Below are positions 1 to 10,718 of a stretch of 64,000 nt of DNA, piece by piece; within the stretch, counting starts at the first letter, position 1; each line of letters opens with the position of its first letter. Source of the DNA: Thuidium tamariscinum (taxonomy: Eukaryota > Streptophyta > Bryopsida > Hypnales > Thuidiaceae). The DNA lies in assembly GCA_947034885.2 (NCBI GenBank), contig OX344749.2, positions 39,523,682-39,587,681 on the forward strand. Reading direction: 5' to 3'. The notes under the pieces are model-generated. The model made no database searches. It saw nothing but the letters and a program-made list of their open reading frames with translations, and was not told where the DNA came from. Position numbers and translations under genes: made by a program.

Positions 1-530
1 GTCTACACATGTTGAGAGATTTTACATATCTTTTTTTTGGTAGATTATTTGAATTTGAAATTCAAGGCACATGTTATCAACATACAATGAGTTTTAAGAA
101 ATTCTTGGTAAAAAACCAATTTTTCAGCCCTTGAGAGGGTATCAAAGTTGGCAATTGTGAAAATTTCTCAAAATGACACATGTTGGGAGATTTCAAGTAT
201 CTTTTTTCTTACCTTGAAATTTTTCATACATATTACAAATATAGAGATTATATCATGACAAGAATTTCATGGCAAAAAAAAAAATCAATCCTTGGGAGGG
301 TGTCAAAGTTGAAAGTAGTGAAATGTTTTTCATCACTACACATGTTGGTAGATTTTGAATATCTTTTTTTGTGTAAATCTTTTGGCCTTGGAATTTGTCA
401 TGCATGTTATTAACTTATAATGATTTTGTAAAAAATTTCATAATAAAATATCAATTTTTGAGCTCTCAAGAGGCTATCAAAGTTGACAAAGCTGAAATTG
501 TTTTCATTGCAAATTCCAAAACGCCATTAT
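1..530 (+). repeat. Three tandem ~170-bp units
   Basis: Three head-to-tail units begin near 5, 176 and 340 with an ACATGTTG(G)GAGATTT-like start. Each carries the phrase TATCAAAGTTGGC roughly 130 to 150 bases later. The units have diverged by substitutions and small indels. The same unit recurs between 3430 and 4405 in both orientations. No coding potential is seen. The array may start before the window. Confidence 0.8.
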
Positions 531-3429
531 GATTGGGACCCCATTGTACATGAAATAAAATAATTTCTTGCTTTAAGATTGAAAGGAGTGCACTAAAAAT
601 AAAACTTTCTTAGAAATGTCTACATCAAACATGTAAGCCCACTAATACAAGTCTAGCTTCAATGGGTAGATGCATACTACTCTGGACTAATATGGACTAT
701 CATAGTCTTTAATTCAGTAGGATGTTTTAGAATTTCTATAATTTCAAATTAAGAAAAATTGTGCAATATGGGAAAGGACTCACTGTCATGTTGTATATTT
801 GATTATCTATATAATGCAAAAGAAATTTTGTCCAAATAGTTTATATTCTATTTGTAAAGGAATTTTATATGGATTCTTTATATATTGTCACAATCCACAG
901 CATTTACTATAAAGACTTGTTGATCAATAAAGAATTCAAATATTTTGCAAAAGAAGGAATTGTATTTAAGTAGGGTTATATATGATAAAATGCTTAGGTT
1001 TAAAATATATTGAATTGGACATCTAAATTTGTAGATATGGACTATTATCTATTTAGAATTGCCACTAAATTTTGGAGATTGATTTAACACATTTAAAGTT
1101 GAAGTTTTAATATGTTGTCTTCACTAAATATTCATACAAGTATTTATCTAAAATGGTATTTTTTTTCAAATCATTTTCTTATCATTTTCAACAACTTTTA
1201 AGCAATTGAATCCATCCAACGTATAAAATGCCATTAAAAATGGACTAAAATGATGCCACTTTTGATACAGCATAGTACGCATTTACCCCAATACACTACC
1301 AACATACATACAGAAAATGTTGGGACACAAAAAGAAAGAAAACCCCATCATTCCATATCGCCATTTATATTTGTCACTTACAAGATGCTTTGTACCTATC
1401 CAATGTAGAAAAAGCAAGATATGCCCTTAAAAGTATATAATCCTTGGAAAGATGCAAAAGAAACTTTGAAGAATGTAGAAGCATCAATAATGCAACTCTT
1501 CAATGGCATTGGATATTCTAAATAATGCCTAAAAGTCGGTAGACCAATTTCTTGCAACATATGTAATATGAAATGACTGAAGAGACTATTACAAGCAATA
1601 ATACCTTCATCCTTGCATACAAGAAAAACTTTTATGAGTACTCACAATAACTTGCAAACAAGACATCAAAGAAGAAGCTAAATTTCGTGACTAGTATATT
1701 TACTACAGAAAATATGAATGCGTTTGTCAACCTCAAGCCTTGTATTCTAAGTCGGAAGACACCATCATCCAATAGAAATTCAGATTCTTACTAAGCGCAT
1801 ATGCTTCAAAAAATTTCACATGCATTAAGCATTGCAATTGAAAAACACACAAATCATTCTAGTTCATAATTATAAACAAAATAAAAATGCCAAATATTTG
1901 CTACTCCTAGACCACCATGCCAAAATCATTTTAGTCATGTTGCCACAAAAATCTTCAATTCTTCATTGCAACAGGTAGGTGTGCATTTTGAAACATTGGA
2001 TTAGAATAATGCAGTGAATTTCATATTGGTGTACAACTTTAAATTAACTACCATGCGTTATAATGAAACTAATAGCACTTTAAAATACCAAGTGGACAAC
2101 TCTTTGGAGCAATGCAATTGTTTCTATAGATAGGGATATGAAATTGTCATGTGTAAATTAAGTTAAGTAGTGAGGATTCAAAGCAATGTATAAGATGATT
2201 CAAGCGCTTTTACTATAAAATATTCTAAATATATTGTGTACTGGCAAAAATGGTAGCAATGGTTCTATGAGTGCCCCTTCTTATTACTCTCTCCTAAATG
2301 TGAAAAACATTTTCCCTAGATAAAGGAAGATGTACGCAACATGAAGACGTAATTGATTATCCATTAAAACTTTGTCGTAGGCAAAGAAGTTTTTTAGTTA
2401 CATAGGTTTCTCCTCTACTTCACTTTCTCTGCATTGTCAACACTAATCGAATTTTTTGTTCTAAATAAATTTTTATTAGGATGTCACCTCCATTTCAAAT
2501 GGATTCTAATCCACATTTTCATTCACAAAACATTGGTGACTTCTACTTATATGGAATACACTTTAGAATTGAGGGAAGATGACACTCTACACTTCCCTGT
2601 AATGTTGCTATCATAGCATGTATCCAATATCAAACAAGCATTTAATCATTGCTGAAATTGTTGTCCTTCAACAATTTTGATATGCATTATTTGCTTAGAA
2701 TAATCCTTCATAACATCCTCTACCATTGTATTGTGCCTTATTATCTTGCCACATACTACAAGTGTTCGACTGATTTAGAGGTTTTGTTTTTGGTCAAAAG
2801 CCTACATATATCAATGACAACTTCATTCTTGTGCCTTGGAATCATGAAATCATGTTTGTTGACCACAAGATCATGAAGAAGTGTAGCATGTGTTAGAACA
2901 CAACCACTTGTTTGAATTCTAGACAACTACAGAAACCATGTTGTAAACAATGCAAAATCAGTACATGATATCATTCATAACATGTTTGCGTGCTTACAGG
3001 TACTTTGTTGCAACTAGCATCCAAAATTTTCTCTTTAATAGGAAGGCCTAATATAAGTCTAGTCCATGTAGACCTTCACCATCCACGTCAACAACAATTT
3101 TTTGAGAAACTCCAAATGAGGTGCCCAACTTCTACTTTTTTCAAATGTAGTCTTTGTTTTATACAAGTCTATAGTAATTTTTTGAAAATTACCATGATGA
3201 AACCAAAATCCCTGTTGGTGTAGCACAATCATGTTCATCATAATGTTGCACAAAAACAACAACATGCTCTTTCAGATGTTGCTTACAACATCATGATCGT
3301 CCATTCCAACATGACCTCATAAATCCTATGGCATACATGTTCTCCTTCATCTATCCCATAAAATCAAAGCACTATATGTTTGATGGGCTTTGACAAGATA
3401 ATGTCAAATGCAACATGTCTTGTTTTTTT
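531..3429. other. AT-rich spacer, no gene recognised
   Basis: Nearly three kilobases with no reading frame that looks conserved or spliced. Open frames here are short, mostly begin at non-ATG codons, and encode biased low-complexity peptides. The stretch lies between two sets of the ~170-bp repeat and may be the body of one old element, but no terminal repeats were found. Confidence 0.5.
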
Positions 3430-4405
3430 CTAACGTCACCAAAAACAAGCATTTTCTTATAGTGCTAAGACAAAATTTTCATTGTTGCCAACTTTGGCAC
3501 CCTCCTAAGGATTGAAAAAACAAACTTTGCCATGAAATTTTTGGTGTGGAATCATCTTTATGTTGATAATATGTATGCCAAATTTCAAGGCCAAAAGATT
3601 CACAAAAAGAAGGATAATTGAAATCTACCAACATGTGTAGTTGAAAGAAATAATTTCACCATTGTCAACTTTGATAGCCTCCCAAGGGCTAAAAATTGTT
3701 TATTTACAATGGGTTTTTGGGGTCAATCCTTTGAGCTTGAAATTTGGCACCCATTTTATCAACAAAAAGATAAATCTCATGCATAAAAGATATTTGAAGT
3801 ATACCAACATGTGTAGTTGTAAGAATGATTTTTTACATTTGAGTCAAACTTTTACTCACAACTACACATGTTGATAGATTTCAAATATTTGTTTTGGAGT
3901 CAATATTTTGAACTTGAAATTTGGTACACATATTATCAATAGAAAGAAGAATCTTATTTAAGAAAATCCATCATAAATAAACAATTTTTTAGCCCTAGGG
4001 AAGCTATCAAAGTTGGCAATAGTGAAATTGTTTCTTTCAACTACACATGTTGGTAGATTTCAAGTATCTTCTTTTTTGGAATCTTTTGGCATATATATTA
4101 TGGACATAGACATGATTCCACACTAAAAATTTCATAGCAAAGTTTGTTTTTCCAATCCTTAGGGGGGGTCAAAGTTGGCAACAATGAAAATTTTGTCGTA
4201 GCTACACATGTTGGTAGATTTTGAATTCTTTCTTTTTTGGAATCTTTTGGCTTTGAAATTTGGCACAAATGTTAGTAACATAGAGGTTTTGTTGAGCTAA
4301 GATTTTCACAATAAAAAAAAATTTAGGGCATAGGAGGGTGTCAAAGTTAGTAGCTCACTAAAGTTTCTTTCAATTCCTTGCAAATTCAAGAACCCCATTT
4401 TGAAC
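3430..4405. repeat. Foldback repeat: ~370-bp inverted arms of the ~170-bp unit
   Basis: The stretch from about 3467 to 3830 is the near reverse complement of about 3853 to 4205, with almost no spacer (centre near 3840). Both arms consist of the unit found at 1-530. The right arm runs on for one more unit to about 4405. Each arm holds landmarks such as CTACCAACATGTGTAG or its complement. The result is a long imperfect hairpin of some 740 bases. No coding content. Confidence 0.75.
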
Positions 4406-4883
4406 TATAATCTATTGTTGAAGAGCAGGAAAAAAAACAAAACAAAAAACAATCTTCTCCTAAAAGTATGTTCAATCTACAACAATATTGGACAAAACAA
4501 CATTCTATACATAACAGTGTTTCTCTTAAGTATTTTTTACCTTCACTCTTTATGCATTTGTAGTACCATATTCAAATTTGATATCAAATTTTGATGGAGA
4601 TGACTAAGAATTTGAAATGCCTAAAACATTATATTCTTCAACAATTGTAAAAGGAATCCTTATAAATTGAAGACCACCCTAATATCTTAAATATAGAAAT
4701 GTTTTCATGAAAGATGACATAATATAACTTCCTTCATATATACAAAATATGCCCCCTTTTTTGAGACCAATATTTTTAGAATCTTCAACACTTTTCAAGG
4801 AACTACAAAGTATATTGTTGTATTATATAATGGCAAGAGTCTAAGCTTGATGGTGGTAGTGACACCAAAGGTTTGACTTCCTT
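4406..4883. other. Spacer, nothing recognised
   Basis: AT-rich sequence between the foldback repeat and the first TTAA element. No gene, RNA or repeat boundary is visible. Confidence 0.5.
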
Positions 4884-4887
4884 TTAA

Positions 4888-5815
4888 CCCCTAAAGTTCT
4901 TTGACTATGTTTTCACCAAAAACCCTCCAAAATTGCCATTTCTAATACAAGTACCAAATATTTGGAAAATATTGTTTTTGGACACATATAACTGTAAGAT
5001 CTTGTAGTATTCAAGTTTGAGAAGACAAGGAAAAAATTTCAGAAATTTTTACCGTGTGGATTACAAGATATTAGTGTTTGAAGTTACAAAAATCCTTTTT
5101 TTATCATTGTAAAAATCCGGGCAGCTGCACTTTACAAGCTCACATTTGCATGAAAAAGAGTCCAAAATGGTAGTGCTTCTTTGGATTCATTATCCAAGGC
5201 AAGTTGGCTACATGCTCGAAAAATTTCAAATCATTTGGAATTGGACAACATATAGGAAAAAAATAGTAAGTAAAAAGAAGTAGAGAATGATTCAAAATAC
5301 TAAATTGTTAACAATTTATTTGTGAAATTGAAACTTGCCAATCCCAATGGTTCAAATTTTGTAATAAACAATCTACACCCAATGTTTTTATTTTTTTTCC
5401 AAAAATATTGAAAATTGAGTAAAATAAAGGACTTCAAAGTTTATTTTAGAGTAGGGAATCTATAACTACCTGTAAACTAAAACTCTTCATAAATTTTGAC
5501 TCATTAGTCCAAATGGAATGATTCAAAGCTTTCCACATATATATATAAATCTATTAAACCAATTTCAAATTTTTATTTTCTAAAAAAGTGATTTTTTCTG
5601 ATCTGTCCAAACTACCCAAGTTAAAAAATAAACAACATATTATGAAATAACTTTTTAACCATGCAATCAAAAGTCACAAAAATTGTTGGGCTTTAAAGAT
5701 ATTCCTCGTCCACACCTTCTATTAAAATTTGGTTCCAAAATATGGAAATCTCTAGTCACACGTACTTGCCTGAAATAGTTATGTTGCCAAAAAAGGCATG
5801 TTGGTCCTTTAGGGG
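4888..5815. mobile_element. TTAA-flanked non-autonomous transposon, copy 1 (928 bp)
   Basis: The element starts CCCCTAAAG and ends CTTTAGGGG, and is flanked on both sides by TTAA (4884-4887 and 5816-5819). A sub-terminal segment contains CGGGCAGCTG near 5116. Internal blocks match the copies at 23856-24788 and 30957-31877, both in opposite orientation to this one. It has no transposase frame. TTAA target duplication plus CC-initial ends is the signature of the piggyBac superfamily; the assignment is inferred from ends and target site only. Confidence 0.8.
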
Positions 5816-5819
5816 TTAA

Positions 5820-6500
5820 GTAGAGCCAAGCTCATAACAAAAAAATTTACAAAATCCGAAAGATATTTAAAATACAACCTTCACACCTCAGTCATCTAAC
5901 TTCCCATTTATCATCTAGTTCAAACACTACCTACTCTTATAATTTACATTTAGGGATGCTTTTGTTTTTATATTTGATACACACACATACACATACTAAG
6001 CTTGTACATTTGTTCCATAGACAACACTTGCTAATGGTAGTTTTTTTTGTTTTAAAAAAATTAAAATTCTACATCCAAACTAGATGATTGTGTTTAGGCA
6101 ACAAATACTAGTTGGAATCAAACAGTAAACCTCATGGGTCCAATAAGTCTTATAAGCATAATCATGTCCAATTGCTTCTTAAAAATATTGAAGTGGGAAT
6201 TCCTAAAACTATAATTTTTTGCTACTACGCCTATTTGTTAATATTACACTTGTTAAATTTTCATATTTTCTTGTTGACAAATGAAAAGAGACTCCAGGAC
6301 ATTAAAATATGTAAACATTTGAATACTATATGCAAAAGTTATAAAGGAACAAAGTTTGGTTCTAATCACATATATGGACATAATTCATCGAGGAAAGTGA
6401 AATTGGCAGTTTAGGGTGCACAAATGGGGGCTCCACCTTATGAGGACATTTAGATCCTTTTTGGAAATTTTCAAGAAAAAGAAGAAAGAAGAAAAAGAAA
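5820..6500. other. Spacer upstream of the trihelix gene
   Basis: AT-rich DNA with short homopurine and CA-rich tracts (5980-6000, 6475-6505). No gene recognised. The right part merges with the promoter of the following gene. Confidence 0.45.
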
Positions 6501-6571
6501 AAGCTGACACCCCCTAGTGGGTATTCAAAAGGCTGCAGGCACAGTACCAGCACTCATCACTCCCACAATCC

Positions 6572-6580
6572 AAACCCTAA
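6572..6580 (+). promoter_or_regulatory. Telo-box (AAACCCTAA) in the trihelix promoter or leader
   Basis: AAACCCTAA lies in a CT-rich stretch where base composition changes sharply from AT-rich spacer to GC-rich leader. Telo-boxes are common near transcription starts of plant genes. A TCG/TCA triplet run follows at about 6660-6700 and a pyrimidine-rich stretch from 6720. The promoter role is inferred from position. Confidence 0.4.
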
Positions 6581-7369
6581 TATCCCAACCCACCCGCAGG
6601 CGAGCTTCCAGTCAGAGCATCCGTTTTCCCGGAGCCTCTGCTGCTCCGCCTTCCCCGTCTTCATCGTCGTCATCGTCACCGTCGTCACCGTCGTCGCAGT
6701 AGAATCGAACTTCCGTCATGCAGACCGCGCTTCTTCTCTTCGCATCAAGCAATTCATCCCTCTCACTTCGCACCAAATCTCAAAGCTCGCCGTAGCCTCT
6801 ACCCCTTTCAACTTTGCACTCTCTGCTCTTGGCGTGCCGCTTCTGTGAGGTTCATTTCGCACATCCTTCCGGGCTCCTGGGAGTGTAACCTTGCTAGCTT
6901 GTGTCACCTTTTCCGTTCTTTCAGATCTTTTCGAGGTTCGCTGTCGCCTGGGGTGGGAAATTGCAGGTTTGAGCTCGATGTGGCTTAGAGTGTGTGGTTT
7001 CGAAGAATATTAGGTTTTGGTCGTACACTTCCGCCTTTGTGAAGTGACTTAATTGTGGAGGTCCTGGTGAAGGTGGAACGGAGATGGGATGATGTGCAGC
7101 TGGGGTTAATTACGAGGAACAGAGGACGAGAGCGTGGTTTGTAATTTGAAGAAGAGAATGCGTACAATTGGGCAGGGGGAACAGTATTGGTGAGGCTGGC
7201 GATGTGAAGAGGGAGTGGAGTGAAGAAAAGTCGATGTTTATGTGGCAAGAACAGGAACCGAGGGTTTTGTTGGCGACGAATTGAAGGAGTGGGGAGAAAG
7301 AGATAGAGAAGCGCGCGAGAGAAGCCTCTTCTTTGCTATTGGGGAAAATCGTGCTCCCTATGATCAGAG

Positions 7370-8969
7370 ATGGACCTCCACAGTGGTGAGTATCGGCCGG
7401 ACATTTCCCTGGTGGATCCCAACCATTCTCCCAACGAAGGTGAGGAGACTCACTTGTCGGACCCGGACCAGATTCTGCACGGCAGCAATGGCAGTCACGC
7501 GAACGGCAACAGTCACTTGCTCGACGGGAGCAACCACCATCCGCTCATCGCGCTGGATGACGAGGTGGTGTATGGACATCCGCAGGGCTCCCGGTGTGGG
7601 CGGATCTACAAGAAGAGCAATTGGGTGGTGGAGGAGATGTTGATTTTGCAGGCGGCCAAGAGGGAGGATCTGCACCGCCATGAACGTGGGGTGAAAGGCT
7701 CCCAGAACCCTGCGCAGGAGAGGTGGAGCTGGATCGAGGATTATTGCTGGGCTTCGGGGGCGCATCGAAGTGCGCAGCAGTGCCATGACAAGTGGGAGGT
7801 CATCTCGACCGCGTATAAAAAGGTGTACAACAATGAGAAATATGTGTGCAATGGACAGAAGTCGTATTGGAACATGTCGCCCGAGGAGCGCAAGAGGAAT
7901 AAACTACCACCCAACTTTCAAAAGGAGATTTTCAATGCGTTACTTGAGTGGTGTAATACCAAGACCAAGAATTCGGACTCGGGAGAGCTGGTGGTCGATA
8001 CCTCGGGGCCGTTGGGGCCATCTGCAGGTACCCAACACAAGTTCTGCCTTTGGTTTTACTTGGTTTTCCATGATTTCTTGTCAACAATCTTCGACAGCAC
8101 AGCTTTACATTTAGATGCGTTGATGACGTTCAAATTTGTGGCTCAGAGTATTTGTGTTTGGTATCTATGTAGTGTCCTCCCTTTTGTCTCTCTTTCCTGC
8201 TAATTTTCATTCCATCTGAAGCTATGCAAGCTGTGTTAATGTATTTCTGTTTTACATCTATATTCTGTTCATTTGGTTCTTTCTCTCATCTGCATGCTGT
8301 TTGGTAGTGCTTTTGGGATGCCCTTTTCAAACTTTGGTGGTAAGCAGAAAAGACCCTCGATCAGAAGAAAGATTTGTTTCAAAAGAGATAGAGCTAAGTT
8401 TTTGAGCAAGCCATCCCACATATCAACAAATCCCAGCAGTGTCAATTTGGATTCTTCATTCCCTTAAGATTTTGAAAATATAGTGCCCAATTGAGCTTTC
8501 TGTACTTTTGTTCCCTGGTTTTGTGATGAGTCGTGCTGTGAGAAACCTCTGTGATGATCAAGACTTCAAATTGAATCGATACGAAGGACTACACGACATG
8601 AGTCTGAGAAAATCTCACTTTGCAGGTGTGAAAGCAGAGCTTGTGGACTCTGAAGACGAGAGCGGGGAAGAAACAAGTGGCCCAAACCAGTCTGGGAAGA
8701 AGAGGAAGTGGACAAAGATGAACGAAGGCCTAGCCACGATCCTGGTACGCAACAACAAGAACGTGGTTGAAGCAATGTTGGAGTCTGAAGATCGGAAAGA
8801 CAAGCGACATCGAGAGGATATTGAGATGGAGAGGGTGAAGCTCGAGTTGGAAAAGGAGAAATTCCGGGGTGCCATGAAACTGGGAACTGGCTACATAGAT
8901 GCCCTGGTTAATATAGGAGATGGTCTGAAGCAGCTTAGTGCTGCACTGTGTGCAAATATCCACTCCTGA
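7370..8969 (+). CDS. Trihelix (GT-factor) DNA-binding protein, 333 aa, two exons
   Basis: Exon 1 is 7370-8027 and exon 2 is 8626-8969; the 598-bp intron has CAG|GTACCC and TTTGCAG borders and splits a glycine codon. Residues about 78-194 form a Myb/SANT-like trihelix domain with the spaced tryptophans W85, W119/W121, W142 and W167. Residues 243-250 are a basic patch (GKKRKWTK), a likely nuclear signal. Residues about 272-300 are a charged helix, probably a coiled coil for dimerisation, as in trihelix proteins such as ASR3. The family binds GT elements in promoters and often represses transcription. The acidic, Asn/His-rich first 75 residues are low complexity. The start is the first ATG of the long open frame; an out-of-frame ATG at 7360 could act as a short upstream frame. 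The intron must be removed, because reading through gives a different C-terminus that stops at 8203. Confidence 0.88.
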
Positions 8970-10718
8970 TACGTGTTGTTTTTGCTGCTCTTTGCTACCA
9001 GCAAAGATCAGAGTCGTGATTGGTAGGTTTCACAAGCTGACGCGGAGGAATGCCGTCGTGAGATTGCTGTTGCTAACAGATATCCTTGAGAGATCATTAT
9101 CGGAGCCTTTTTTCCAAAGGCATCTGTGCTCAGCTTTGTTGCTTTCTTTTGCGGCACGTCTGCTGTTCTAGGTGCTGTCATTAGCTCCTGCAAGACCTTC
9201 ATTGAAAGAGCAAGGATATTATTCTCAGGACATTTGCAAACAAGTGTCTTAACCTTGGTAATTTTCAGACAGTAGAACAATGAACTCAGTCTTCTTTGCA
9301 ATGCTCGCTTTTGAAGGTATTAATGAGCCAAGAACTTTTCAGTTCGGGCAGCTTGATGATTTCACTTTGCCTAGTCATGGGGTCTTTATTCTGTCGACAT
9401 CTATATGTTGGATACAGTGACAGTTATTATTTTATATTTGCAGGTCATTGTTGTAGGGTTGACAACTGGTTACTGAAGCACCTTGTGAGAGATACAGGAA
9501 GAATGTACAGAGTTGTCTTTCGAACGTGTAGGAATCTTGGAAGACCGTGTCTCCCACGATGCACGTCCACGGAGACTTGAACTTAGTACCGGTATTATTG
9601 CATGTATGGTTACTACGCATTTGTGCAAGGTTGCAGATTTTTTCCAGGGGTTTGACTACGTAACTACACTGGCCATTGCATGGACTTGTGTTACCATTAC
9701 TGTCACATTATTAGCATTGATAGTTCAAATTTTTTCTAAGGCCTTCATCCGATTGCAATCGAGCAAATCCCATTGCCACTCTTGGGGTGAACCTCTGCTC
9801 TCAAATCACAGTCAGTGTGCAGAGGCGGGACATCCAGAGATGCTAAAAGCAGGCTTGAAGCTCAAGAACAGGACATTTTCTTCAGACACTAAAAATTGTA
9901 AGTGGTAAGGCACCGAGTATTGTGGCTTTCCGCAGCCGTAGGAATGGCCCCAATACGAGCAGGCAAGAAGCTTCAGTTTGTCTATCGGCCTTCCATTACA
10001 TTTCGAATTTCCTGGTTCAATTTTGATAGCTTACAAGCTCCGACATCCAACTATCCAAGAGTATTGAGGTAAATCTCAGTACTTGTCAGCAGGTCATTGT
10101 GCCCAATCTACCCAAAAGGCAAAGCCTTTCTAAGGTTACAACTGTACACAGAAGCAAACTACAGTACTGGTAAACTGATATCTGGGATTCTGGAGATAGT
10201 CCAGTCCAGTCCAGTAACAAAGAATAACACAGCATTATTTAGAATGGACAGTTATAGTCCAGGACACAGTATTGTGATCAGAAACAGTAATATTACGCAA
10301 AATACCCAAAGGAAGGCTTTTTCTCTTCGCTGCCCTATCAACACGTTGGAGGACACTTCCTTCTCCCAACTGGACTTCTCAAGGTTATCATATTATAGGT
10401 TCAAAATATCTACAGACTGCAGTCTCACATCCATCAGAAATCTTAAACCGTTGAGATTGCCGAGTCCACAAAAAAGAAGCCATTACCAAGTTCTCCACAA
10501 CTTCTTGCTGGATGCTCCAGACATTGTCTTGAGTAAAATCTTGATTTGAGGGACACAGCACTTTCAAGCTCCAGGCAATTGCACTCTCAAACACACTTCA
10601 CTCAATTTCTTATGGCTAAGAATGGGAATTATTGGCCACAGAGGGGGACTGAATATTAACCTTCGTATGATGGTATAACCTAACTTTCAGAGTCGAGTGA
10701 ATTGAGGAGTACTTCTCA
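8970..10718. other. Convergent intergenic region with 3' UTRs
   Basis: This stretch separates the stops of the converging trihelix and FAX genes. The left part, with moderate GC, is probably trihelix 3' UTR, perhaps spliced. Open frames at 9296-9908 and 10097-10549 have no recognisable domains and the latter begins at TTG. Nothing else is supported. Confidence 0.5.

Noticed and set aside
1..530. CRISPR-like array
   Set aside because: Units are ~170 bp, diverged throughout and adjacent; the DNA is from a plant nucleus.
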